Of a stretch of DNA of 64,000 bases, positions 55,021 through 64,000 are shown piece after piece (position 1 is the stretch's first letter; each line of letters starts with the position of its first letter). Under the pieces are notes generated by a model. That model saw only the letters and a program-made list of their open reading frames with translations, was not told the origin of the DNA and ran no database searches. The position numbers and the translations under genes are program-made. Source of the stretch: Rana temporaria (taxonomy: Eukaryota; Chordata; Amphibia; Anura; Ranidae); assembly GCF_905171775.1 (NCBI RefSeq), contig NC_053499.1:89486012-89550011 (forward strand), in the 5' to 3' direction.

Positions 55021-56104
55021 TCAGTCTGCGGGGCGTCTACCCCTAGAATCCCGGATCGATTGTTCCTCTCGATCCAGCCATTGTGCCGCAGTATTAGGGG
55101 AATCGAAAAACTGAACAGAGCCAAATACTTCCACTCGCAGTCTGGCGGGGTACAACATAGCATATTTAAGCTCTAGGCCTCTCAGGCGACGCTTCACATC
55201 CAGGAATTTGCTCCTCCTTTTCTGCAGCTCAGCTGAGAAGTCCGGAAATGGGGACATTTTTGTTATCAATCTTCAGGGCTGACGGATTGATTCTTGCGTT
55301 GTGCAGGATAGCGTCTCTGTCCCGGTAGTGCAGGAGTTTAAACAGAAAAGGCCTCGGTGGTGCACCAGGTTGTGGGGGTCTGGATGGCACTCTGTGAGCA
55401 CGTTCCACCGAGAACATGGGGGAGAAGACCTCTCTCCCAAATGCAGCAATCAGCCATTTCTCAATAAATTCAACAAGGTTCTTCCCCTCTGTTTTTTCAG
55501 GGAGGCCTATGGCCCTAACGTTATTTCTCCTCATCCTGTTCTCTAATTCTTCCAAACGGGAAGAATGCTGGTCAATCAGGTGGTTATTGTAGGAGAGATC
55601 CCTCTGCATGGGCCCCAGGTCATCCTCAATGGTGCTCACCCTCTCCTCCAATGCAGAGGTTCTTTCCCTCATCTTTTGAGCGTCCTGTCTGAGAAAAGAG
55701 ATCTCAGACTTCATTCCCTTAACTTCTGTGGTAAGGACCGTAATGGACATATTGCATGAGGTCACAGCTGTGAATATGTCCCGCAGAGTGGGTTCCCCCT
55801 CCGTAACAGGGCTCACTAGGGTTTGAGGCCTAGTAGATTCAGGGTTTGGAGTACTCACTGTGTCCCACAAAAGTCCAGCCTGCACCGGGTCTTCCAGGGG
55901 CACGGTGTCATCCGCTTCGGATCCCCCGCCCGAAGAGTCGTCCGGTGTGTTGGAGGAGGCCACCGAGTCCTTTGGCAGGGGTTTGGAGAACAGTTTTTCT
56001 GCCGCCTCACGATGTTTCTCCTTGGCTGTGCGGCCTGCATGCACGCCATTTTGAAACATGTGCTCTGCCGGTTTGTTCACTAGCTGCTTCTTGCCGAACG
56101 ACAT
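55021..56104 (-). pseudogene. LINE-B ORF1 (L1 ORF1p-like), one frameshift
   Basis: I chose the ATG at 56104 (MSFGKKQLVNKPAE) because upstream residues in the same frame look like leader. An acidic Ser/Gly-rich N-terminal region leads to EGEPTLRDIFTAVTS, a coiled coil (TSALEERVSTIEDDLGPMQR), then RRNNVRAIGLPEKTEG (RRM start) and VERAHRVPSRPPQPG. After a frameshift at about 55250 the C-terminal domain continues with YPARLRVEVFGSVQFFDSP and stops at 55021. Same layout as LINE-A ORF1. The product binds LINE RNA in the family. Confidence 0.9.
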
Positions 56105-56284
56105 CGTGGGATCGGAACGCCGAGAGAGGCATGTCCGTGGTCCCGGGATCTTGAGGGACACAGCGGTAAGCTTTTGGTCGGTATTCAGTATCTTCCTCAG
56201 GATGTTAGCAAGGATTCACGGCGGAGCTCACTTCAGCTGCGTCCGGCTACATCCGCTGCCTGGCCACGCCCCCCTGGATCTTCC

Positions 56285-56584
56285 CTTTAACAAAGAGATA
56301 CCGACCTTCCAGGTCCTTTTGTACTTCTGTAGGTATTAAAGGGCATTGTTTATGTGTTGCCATTGTAACTCCTCTTGCCCCAGAGATAGGTGAGGGGGCA
56401 TGAAACCACTGGTTATATATAGAGAGGGGCAAACGGGGGATCGACCCTGCCATGAAGTGCGTCTCCTGCAAAAGAACAATTTCCGGCCCCCCAGGCGACG
56501 CAGTTCGTGACAGAGACGCCCCCTCTTACAACCTGAACAAAGACCCCTTGTATTGTATGATATAATCTTCATTCTATCTGACAT
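56285..56584 (-). pseudogene. LINE-C ORF2: endonuclease start
   Basis: Minus strand: MSDRMKIISYNTRGLCSGCK, then after a shift MQETHFMAGSIPRLPL, ARGVTMATHKQCPL and KDLEGRYLFVKGK. These are the Asn and Glu boxes of the APE-type endonuclease. It stops at the LINE-B 5' junction and continues at 50150. Confidence 0.82.
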
Positions 56585-57279
56585 CTTCTTAGTCCTTACC
56601 TACTATACTCCCCCCTCCAACCATCCCCACCCCCCCAACCAGGGGGGGCAAGAGAGAACAGGCACTGGAACAGGACCACGGGCGGGCGAGAGAGAGAGGA
56701 GACAACAAGAAAAATACCCCCCCCCCCAAAATAAACACACTTCTGAATTTAATAACCCCACAAATAACATAAACCGCCATATATACATATGGGTTACCCC
56801 CTAAGAGGGTGGCGTGTTCGTTCAAAGCCCTGCATCCCCATCCGGACTCTCCACCCCCTCCACTCCCTAATGGAGAACCAAGTCCCTTACCTCTGGACCT
56901 ACCTAAAGGGGGAAAATCGTCCCACCAACATGTAGTGAGCCCCTCATGCCCCAAGCTTTCCTTTATATTAAGCCCTTACATTATATCCTTTAACCATCTT
57001 GACCATCTACATTTTACTTTATACATTTGCATTATATTTAAATTTTAATATTTACATCAGAGATAACCAGCCGGTGTCCCCCAAAAATAAAATAAAAAGG
57101 GGGAAGGGAGGGGGGGGGGGAAAAAGGGGAAGGGATAATGGGAAGAATGCGGGGAGGGGGGGGGGAGAGAAGAGAAAAAAAAAGAAAAAAAACAAACTCC
57201 ATACCACTAGTCACCCCTATTCCCCAGTCCCTCCCACCCTCTCTTCCCTCCAGAGTAGTACTTATGTTAGTTTTTAGTC

Positions 57280-57957
57280 CTAATTCAACACTTCATGTTT
57301 TTTTGTCATTTCTTGAATATCGACCACAGGCTGTCTAGTGTCCTCTTGGTCCATCTCCCATTCTTCCACTCTATGCCCCAGGGCTCCCACTTCTTCTCTA
57401 ATCTCCTCCACCGCCTGTTTGCACGATGACTCTACCGCACTTATGAGTAACATTATATCATTTTTTGTTGGCAGTGCCTTTAAATGTTCTCTTAAGTCCC
57501 AGTCCAATCTCAACTCTGTTTGCCCATTAGTTATTTATGTGGTGGTATCCTTGTGGTTGTGTCCTTCTTCCTGAGGATTGGTGGGGCTCCGACTTTCCCC
57601 TGCTTGCTCTTCTTCTGGGGTAACTACCCCCCGGTCACTAAGCCTAATGACCTCTCCTGCACCTCCAGGTGTCCTGCTACTTTGCTTAAAATTTAAAGGG
57701 GATTGCCCTCGGCCAGGTGTTATATTGCCTCTCCCTAGTCTAGTCCCTCCACGTCCATGGACTAGGGGGTCCCGTCCTGACACTTTTACTCCACTTTTTG
57801 GATCCGGGGAGCCCTGCTTCGTCCCCTCTTGCCCCAATGTCCTTTTTACTGTACCACCTTGGTCCATATTTTGTACAGTTAAATAGGCTCTAAGCCCGTT
57901 TGCCTGACGCTTCCCACCACCTGATAATTGCTTAGCTGCGCGACGACGTGTGGACAT
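57280..57957 (-). pseudogene. LINE-C ORF1, decayed
   Basis: The ATG at 57957 starts STRRRAAKQLSGGGKRQANG with a basic Gly-rich N-terminus (RLGRGNITPGRGQSP). After a stop near 57535 the next frame has LKALPTKNDIMLLISAVESS and VEEIREEVGALGHRVEEWEM, a coiled coil as in L1-type ORF1. The RRM and C-terminal domain are not found, so the 3' part of ORF1 is deleted. Confidence 0.7.
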
Positions 57958-58052
57958 TCCACTGATACCCCCCTGTTTCAACTTGTATTCAAATGCATAT
58001 ACAAGTTTCAACTTAGGTATATGAATGTATTTTAAAGGGCCAATCTGTCTCA

Positions 58053-58960
58053 CTTTTTATGGGTGGGTCAGCCAGTCTCTTTGTTCAAAAATGGACCCTA
58101 CAATGACTCGTACGGATATACAGGTGCACCGACCTGCCAATCTGCATACCAAACAATAAAAAAGGAGAGGGAAGAAAAGAGGAGCACTTCGATATGTACA
58201 TATATCACCTTATATGCACATATACTGTCAGTCCATTTGGCGGAATTAGTTCTGTTATTTCAATTATTGACTTTGGCTATTACTTGGGGTCCTATAGTCA
58301 CAGACCCGGCTTCAATATATGCACTTGATAGTACAAGTCCCATGCACAAATGATTCTTGGAAAGTGTATAGGGAAAATATTCAGCCTAGGTTTGCAATGT
58401 CTATACCTGGAGTACAGGCTAAAGGGAATGCAGGTTTAGAACGCTTACAGCTCTGCAGTTTAAACAGGGAGGGAGGATCAGGGATGTATACTCATTCCAT
58501 CGCTTCAAATAGCTCCCAGTACTTATCCTCCTTTTCCTCCGCTCTCCCTCACCTCCTCCGTCTGTAAACAGTTCTCATAGTATACATTTCAATACATTTT
58601 ACGACCTTTAATTCCTCTGGTTACCGGTTCCGTCGGACCCAGCCCCGCTCTGTTTCAGCTCGTGTCTCCGGCTCCTCTCGCTATGGAAGCAGCGTCTCGG
58701 CTTCCCCTCTGCAGCGTGCGAGCGTCCTCGGCACCGCCGTCACTGACTCCCGGGAGCCGTTGAATTACCCCGCACTCCTTCCAGTCCGAGCGGGCTCTCC
58801 AGCAGGATGCGGTGACAGGTCAGGTAAGCCGGTCAGATGGGTACTAAATGCAGCATGGGCTAATTCTTATTTGAGAGTTTTGGCTCTCTAGTGTAGTCTG
58901 CCTGGAGGAGCATACAGGAGCTCACCGCCTCGTGCTACTCCTCATTCCTCACTCAGCGCC
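58053..58960 (-). other. LINE-C 5' untranslated region
   Basis: GC-rich in 58620-58820 with no frame. The likely 5' end lies near GGCGCTGAGTGAGG on the minus strand (about 58950), where LINE-D sequence resumes. Confidence 0.55.
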
Positions 58961-59953
58961 ATGTTGTCCAGAAAGAGCATTTTAAGTCAAAGATATGTTG
59001 GCTATCATTTAGGGTATGATATATTTTCTCAGAGAGTTTTAGCATCTCCATTCTGGCAAGTACCTGTGACCATAGTAGAGTGTCAGATCTCCAGTTGTGC
59101 GATTCTCCATTGTATGGAGCTACATAAAGAATGTAATGGGCTGGCACAAGGTTTAGGTATGTTGGAAATCTTAGCATATAGAAGACAGATCTGGGGAGTG
59201 GGACTAATTTTAAGTTTTGATGATTCTTCAAATCTGTCAACAGCCACATGCCATATCTGAGCAAGAAATTTGCAGCTCCAAAAAGTGTGTAAAAAAGTCC
59301 TTTGTTCTGGGCAGCCTCTAAAACAATTAGGGGAGGTGGAGGGATAGAATGTATGAATTCTGGAGGGAGTGAGGTACCATCTAGAGAATAACTTCACCAG
59401 GGTTTCTCTGAATGAAATGGCCCCATTACATTTACAGGGGTTATCCACCATAGATTGCCAGGCTTCTATTAAAAGGGTACATTCCAACTTGGACTCCCAT
59501 TGAAGCATTGGGCCAGACTTATCCTGAAGTGCTAAATTGTTGAGATAGTGGTAAAATCGAGAAATCAGCCCTTTATCTCTAGATGAGTTCATACATATCT
59601 TTTCAAAGATTGTGTTAGAGGGGTGGGTAGAAAGAGAAAAGTATTTAGCTTAAAAAGACCTAATTAGCAAATAGTGTTCATGTTCTGATGATGGGAGGTT
59701 GTGTTTAATTTGTAATGCGGAAAAATATGTAAATTCCCACTCAGATTGTAGAGATTTTAACGTGGTTAGATTGTTATTTATCCAGGGGGAGAAGAGGAAC
59801 CTATTGTACGCTAGACTGAATCTATGGTCACCCAAGGAGGAGGCCAATGGAGGGGTATCTGATGAAAAACCAAAGGTGTTTTTAATCTTGAGCCATAATT
59901 GGTAGAAATTAGCAACTATCGTGTTGTATTTAAGGAGGTTACGATACATGATT
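58961..59953 (-). pseudogene. LINE-D: C-terminal part of an L1/Tx1-type ORF2
   Basis: Minus-strand frames carry LQIKHNLPSSEHEHYLLIRS (59720), then the 169-codon frame 59592-59083 with VKLFSRWYLTPSRIHTFYPS and NCFRGCPEQRTFLHTFWSCK. The last is a Cys/His pattern like the L1 ORF2 zinc knuckle. The final residues run to about 58960. The RT core is not in the window. The L2-type LINE at 59954 sits on its upstream side and LINE-C on its downstream side. Confidence 0.8.
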
Positions 59954-61375
59954 GAGTTTAATTTGATTTGATTATTTGTAAAGCGCCAAATACATTTCAA
60001 GAACTGCGCCTAAGTGCTAGACAGGCCAAATATATATACTGATATTCAAAATAGGCATAACAGATATCACGTACAGGATAGATTAATAATAAACAACAAC
60101 ATAAAGATCATCTAAACAAAGGGAAAAATAAATGAAAAGTTGAAGAAACAGAATAACAGTCCACATTTAAATAAGCAGCAACAAGTCAGGGCGGGCTGAT
60201 CAGATAATTAGTAGTAGATAGTGCATGCCCCTTATCCATATACATTGGAAAGTGAGTCTTCAGTACCTTGTGAAAATGGATTAGCGAGTTAATTGTCTGC
60301 ATACTCTCAGGAAGATTATTCCATAGAAATACACCAAAGACTTGGAGAGTTTTTCCACCAGCTGCTGCAAAATTATATGGTTTAGGCATAAGGCGGTTTT
60401 GATTCGCCGAACGTAAAGATCTTTTTGGAGTATAGTGGGAAACTATACACTCTAAATAGATTGGACCTTGACTCCAGTATGCCTTAAAAACAAGGCAGAG
60501 GGCCTTAAATTCGGCCCTTTTGGCAATAGGCAGCCAGTGAAGCTCTCGGAGAGAGAGTGTGACATGTTCTCTGTAATTTAGTCCTTTGATAAGGCGGGCG
60601 GCATGGTTTTGAACTAACTGCAGCTTAGCAATCCATTTCTTTGGGAGATTTAGTAAGAAAATATTCAAGTAATCCAACCTGGAAAGTATGAATGTTTGTA
60701 CCAGTTTTTTTCCGATTCACTTCAGTAAACAGATTTTTCAGCTTCCGAAGAAAATGTAGATAGTAGCTTGCATTTTTCACAATATTTAAGACATGTGGTA
60801 TAAATGTGAGATCTGAGTCAAACCAGACCCCTAAGTTCTTGATCTTTTTGGCAGGCGTTGAAATAGTGCCAAATGATATAGGCCAGTTAGAAATTGGTGA
60901 TATAGATGTAATTTTACTGATTAAAAGAACTTCAGTCTTAGCAGTGTTAATACCAAGTCTACTGGTAAACATCCATTGGTGTATTTCAGCTAGACAAAGT
61001 TGGAGTTCCAATTGCATGTCCGTACCGCTAGCCATATCTACCAGTATTTGTGTGTCATCCGAGTAAATTTTAGCCTCCAAGCCATATTTCGTTATAATGT
61101 CTGGCAATGGCATCATGTAACAGTAAAAGGCCAGTGGTGAAATGGCACTGCCTTGAGGAACTCCACAATGTAGATGGCGAGGGAGAGATCTATAATCTTC
61201 TAAGCGAACTACATGTGTGCGATTTGAAAGAAAGGACTTTAGCCAATTCAGCACTTTGCCTTTTATTCCGAACAGAAATTCCATGCAATTCGTCAGGATG
61301 TCGTGGTCTATCGTATCGAACACCGCCGAGAGGTCTAATAACACCAATACAGCGTTACGGTGTTACTCACCCCAT
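59954..61375 (-). mobile_element. L2-type LINE (CR1/L2 group), 5'-truncated
   Basis: Minus-strand coding sequence (61347-60186) is followed by a short 3' region ending GGCGCTTTACAAATAATC and tandem ATCAAATC-type units (59955-59985). That tail form is typical of L2 elements. The 5' part of ORF2, including endonuclease, is absent, which is the usual 5' truncation of LINEs. Confidence 0.8.
60186..61347 (-). pseudogene. L2-type reverse transcriptase, C-terminal two thirds
   Basis: The frame 61347-60625 (240 codons) holds MVLLDLSAVFDTIDHDIL (motif A), CGVPQGSAISPLAFYCYM (motif B) and LEAKIYSDDTQILVD (motif C, catalytic SDD). After a frameshift near 60650-60680 the next frame (60677-60186) has LQLVQNHAARLIKGLNYREH, LSLRELHWLPIAKRAEFKAL and VFLWNNLPESM. 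These three stretches are characteristic of the region after the RT in L2/CR1-like LINEs. Both frames are long, so decay is modest. Confidence 0.87.
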
Positions 61376-62876
61376 GATATGAATGTCGATTGGGATGTCA
61401 ATTGCTTCATTAACTGGGCGTGAGTACCCTGGGCTCTTGTTTTGGTCTATGACTATACCAATACGATCTGCTATAGTGTCTGTGTCCTCTGTCAGATCTC
61501 TGTAATTTTAATGAGATAAATAATTATGTTCAATATGGGGTATATTTGGAGGCATATGTGCAAATCACTTGCGGTCCCCATTTGAGGTTCCTCCAAGTAC
61601 ATATACCTCTGTGGATCTGATTGGATGAACGGGTGCCTGGTGGTCCATGCTGGCGCCGTGACGTCAGTTATGTGCACCGCGGCGCTGATCGACATGGCCG
61701 CATAGACCGTACATTCTCCTTGAGGATCTTTGATGATTTTCACATAATGGTGGACGATTCTTGCGAGTGAGAGCCCTGACGTCACCCGCGGAAGCCACGG
61801 TTGTAGGGGGAATGACGCAGGACGTCCTCCACACATTAATCTCATGTGCATGGTGTGTCCCCTATGAGGGGATTTACATCACAAACCCCTGGGGTCACCA
61901 CTATGCGCAAAGATGAAAGGACATATTGCCTTGCCAGTAGTGAGAGGGTTCAACTATCAGTACAAGAGGTTATTAGTTCTAGTAATTAAGTATATTCATG
62001 ACATCATATGGTAGATATTCCTTATTGGGGGTCACACTGAGGACTCTGTTTTGTTCAGTTGGGGAAGGGAGGAACTGTCCTCATTTGTGGCCCTGATGGC
62101 ATGTCTGTGTTTTTGATATAGTACCATAAGTCTGATGTTATGAGAATACTGTACTCTATATACTTTTAAGAAAGTTTGGGTTTGAATTCTCCACACTAAT
62201 ATGAATTATATGTATATTTCTAACTTATATATATATGTGTTTATCAGCTAAGGAAGTGTTTTATACCACATCCTGTTTTGACTCCGCCCCTTTGGGGGAG
62301 TGTCTGATTGGCATTTCTTGTATAAAAGCCAGCAGTATGGGGGTGCAATTTTATGCCCCTGTTGATGGCTGTTTGAGCCGAAATGCATCAAGTTTTGCAT
62401 TATAGCACCCCATACTGCTTTTATTCATGTGATCACCTTTTTTATTGTAATATTTTGTCATTTTTTATGACCTTTTATTAAAACCTGTCATGGTTTGTTT
62501 TTGACTTGCACCATTTGGAGCACTCTCTCCTTTTTTCTTTTTGCTGGAACGGTTTGTTCCCTTTTGTCCTGCATCTGAAGGCCCATCTGTTTGGTTCCTG
62601 TCGTTCCTGCTGTTCCTGGTTTTCATCTCACCTGAAGGATCGAGAAACGCACCAACATCGGGGGAGTCCTTGTTGCAGTGACCCAGGTCCTTAGAGGCCT
62701 CTAAGCGTTTTAGACTCACTGTTGCAAACCAGTTAGTGTCCACAACATATGGTAAGAGTACCCTACCATTTATACTTGATGCCTGGTTGATTTCTGCAGA
62801 CAACTAGAAATTCATCAGTTCATGACAGTGATTGGAGAGTTACACATCCGTTTGTTTATGGACTATTTCACATTAA
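61376..62876. other. Unassigned sequence with a hammerhead-like motif
   Basis: No gene is assigned. 61640-61830 is GC-rich with two TGACGTCA/GACGTCAC-type CRE-like palindromes. A hammerhead-like motif lies at 62357-62391. A 112-codon minus frame at 62465-62803 has no recognisable domain. Confidence 0.35.
62357..62391 (+). ncRNA. Hammerhead-ribozyme-like motif
   Basis: CCCTGTTGATGGCT, loop GTTTG, AGCCGAAATGCATCA. Stem II is perfect (GGCU/AGCC) and GAAA is intact. The first core string is altered (CUGUUGAU for CUGANGA), so activity is uncertain. Confidence 0.4.
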
Positions 62877-63599
62877 GGGGCAGATCCACATACATCTGCA
62901 CCGGCGCAGCGTATCTGAGATACGCTACGCCGCCGTAACTTACCTGGCTTTGGTTTGAATCCTGAAATAATTCATGCCGTAAGTTACGGCGGCGTAGTCT
63001 ATCTCTCGCGGCGTAAGGGCGCGGAATTCAAAATGCGAGTAGGGGGCGTGTTTCATTTAAATGAAGCGCGTCCCCACGCCGAACGAACTGCGCATGCCCT
63101 GTCTGTCAAAACTCCCAGGGTGCATTGCTCCAAATGACGTCGCAAGGACGTCATTGTTTTCGACGTGAACGTAAATGGCGTCCAGCCCCATTCACGGACG
63201 ACTTACGCAAACGACATAACATTTTCAAAATTATACGCGGGAACGACGGCCATACTTAACATTGAGTACGCCACCAGATAGCAGCTTTAACTATACGCCG
63301 GAAAAAGCCGAACAGAAACGACGTAAAAGAATGGGACGGCCGCTCGTACGTTCGTGGATCGTCGGAAATAGCTAATTTGCATACTCGACGCAGATTACGA
63401 CGTGAACGCCACCCAGCGGCCGCTGGAAAATTGCATCTTAGATCCGACGGCGTACTAAGGCGTACGCCTGTCGGATCTAACACAGATGCCGTTGTATCTT
63501 GTTTGGTGAATACCAAAAAAAAGATACAACGCGCAACATTTGAAATTACGCGGCGTATCAACAGATACGCCGGCGTAATTTTTTTGAGGATCTGCCCCC
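62877..63599. mobile_element. MITE with GGGGCAGATCC termini (about 720 bp)
   Basis: The inverted ends are GGGGCAGATCCACATA and GAGGATCTGCCCCC. Inside, GCGTATCTGAGATACGC-type and GCCGCCGTAACTTAC/GTAAGTTACGGCGGC inverted blocks make it highly self-complementary. Flanks are TAA and AAG, so no clean duplication is seen. No coding sequence. Confidence 0.82.
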
Positions 63600-63734
63600 A
63601 AGTGTTTTTCCAGTATCACATTATTTGCGATATCTGGTCTTTAGACACGGACTTTATTATTGAGTCATTATTTATGTCACATATCGTATGTTATCACTGA
63701 CATTGAATTTTAATATTTTTTAGCGCTGCACTAA

Positions 63735-63983
63735 TTATTTAGATTTCCCATTTACTTTGAGTGCCGGCAGCTCTTCTTTTCTTTTTGGTTTAGCGCAAGT
63801 TTTTTCCATTTTTTTCACTATATCCTGGGATTTATGAAAAGTTGACGTCACTTTTGGAGTAAATCCCGGATCTGTTTGAAGAACTATTCGATCATCATAG
63901 ATCTTCAAAAAAGGTTCTCTAACCAATAAAGCTTGTATTTCTCCTATCCTGCGTGCCGTTGTGATGGCTATGAGAGAAGTCAA
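63735..63983 (-). pseudogene. DIRS-type tyrosine recombinase fragment (DIRS-D)
   Basis: Minus strand: LIAITTARRIGEIQALLVRE contains the ARR..E first catalytic Arg region of DIRS recombinases. It is followed by RIVLQTDPGFTPKVTSTFHK and CAKPKRKEELPALKV. The order agrees with the N-terminal half of the catalytic domain. The rest lies beyond the window or is lost. It is a different copy from DIRS-A and DIRS-B. Confidence 0.75.
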
Positions 63984-64000
63984 TCTTAAAGATGTTTCCT

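Larger units (their letters stand above)
50159..56274 (-). mobile_element. LINE-B: nearly full-length Tx1/L1-type LINE (6.1 kb) with target duplication
   Basis: It is inserted in LINE-C with CTGGATCTTCCCTTT on both sides (50144-50158 and 56274-56288), a 13-15-bp duplication. The 5' end on the minus strand is a G run and CGTGGCCAGG, as in LINE-A. The 3' end has AATAAACC about 15 nt before a terminal A-rich run. ORF1 (56104-55021) and ORF2 (54401-50626) are in order with few breaks. It is the youngest-looking retroelement here. Confidence 0.92.
41098..58960 (-). mobile_element. LINE-C: old L1/Tx1-type LINE split by other insertions
   Basis: Minus-strand pieces are 5' region and ORF1 (58960-57280), endonuclease start (56584-56285), endonuclease end and linker (50150-49215), then reverse transcriptase and C-terminus (44110-41698). 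The 3' end is marked by a poly(A), seen as T8 at 41099-41106 on the plus strand. LINE-B (50159-56274) interrupts the endonuclease, and its removal joins the sequence exactly at a repeated CTGGATCTTCCCTTT. A second block (44130-49215) interrupts the linker before RT. Confidence 0.82.

Noticed and set aside
62465..62803. 112-codon minus-strand frame with a Ser/Lys-rich end
   Set aside because: Low-complexity C-terminus, no domain and no splice context. It could be a decayed retroelement ORF, but there is not enough to call it.

Overview
This is eukaryotic, repeat-dominated vertebrate DNA, most likely from an amphibian and probably a ranid frog. The call rests on the repeat mix: Tc1 elements, TTAA-flanked piggyBac-type MITEs, Harbinger MITEs with TTA duplications, tyrosine-recombinase DIRS elements, a Penelope-like element with GIY-YIG, and several Tx1/L1-type LINEs. 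Assignment to ranids is from memory of such repeats, not a search. There are no bacterial-style operons, tRNA or rRNA genes, or CRISPR arrays.

Only one host gene is supported. It lies on the minus strand and is represented by its penultimate or an internal exon (39086-39238) and its last coding exon (7418-7777). Both are in frame, in phase 0, with good splice signals. I do not recognise the product. The 31.3-kb intron between them is almost wholly transposon.

Layout. 1-5 kb: three adjacent decayed Tc1-like elements, the third flanked on both sides by CA/TA microsatellites. 5-7.4 kb: a hAT MITE with a perfect 8-bp duplication, a mariner/pogo-like MITE and the probable 3' UTR. 7.8-17 kb: intron with a Harbinger MITE, a solo LTR with a 5-bp duplication, a piggyBac MITE, and a second Harbinger MITE carrying a piggyBac-type element that itself carries a ~0.9-kb G-rich minisatellite. 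17.5-38.8 kb: a DIRS element (DIRS-A, minus) split by an endogenous retrovirus (18.1-22.3 kb) and by a Penelope-like element (23.2-36.9 kb). The Penelope-like element has inverted terminal repeats and is itself split by a second DIRS (DIRS-B, 25.1-33.9 kb), which contains an L1-like LINE (LINE-A), and by a Tc1 copy. This is a nest four to five levels deep. 38.8-64 kb: the upstream exon, then a second nest. A decayed LINE (LINE-C, about 41.1-59.0 kb) contains a nearly full-length LINE (LINE-B, 50.16-56.27 kb, with matching 13-15-bp duplications) and a 5-kb block with a diverged tandem array, a hAT MITE and probable DIRS sequence. LINE-C lies next to another LINE tail (LINE-D), which is interrupted by an L2-type LINE. 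The window ends in a 0.7-kb MITE and a DIRS tyrosine-recombinase fragment.

None of the transposon reading frames looks fully intact. LINE-B is closest, with one visible nonsense codon, a poly-C frameshift and a few other breaks. The best leads are the nested chronology, the hammerhead-ribozyme-like motifs in the Penelope-like terminal repeats and at other sites, the internal inversion in DIRS-B, the minisatellite inside two nested DNA transposons, and the unidentified conserved exons.
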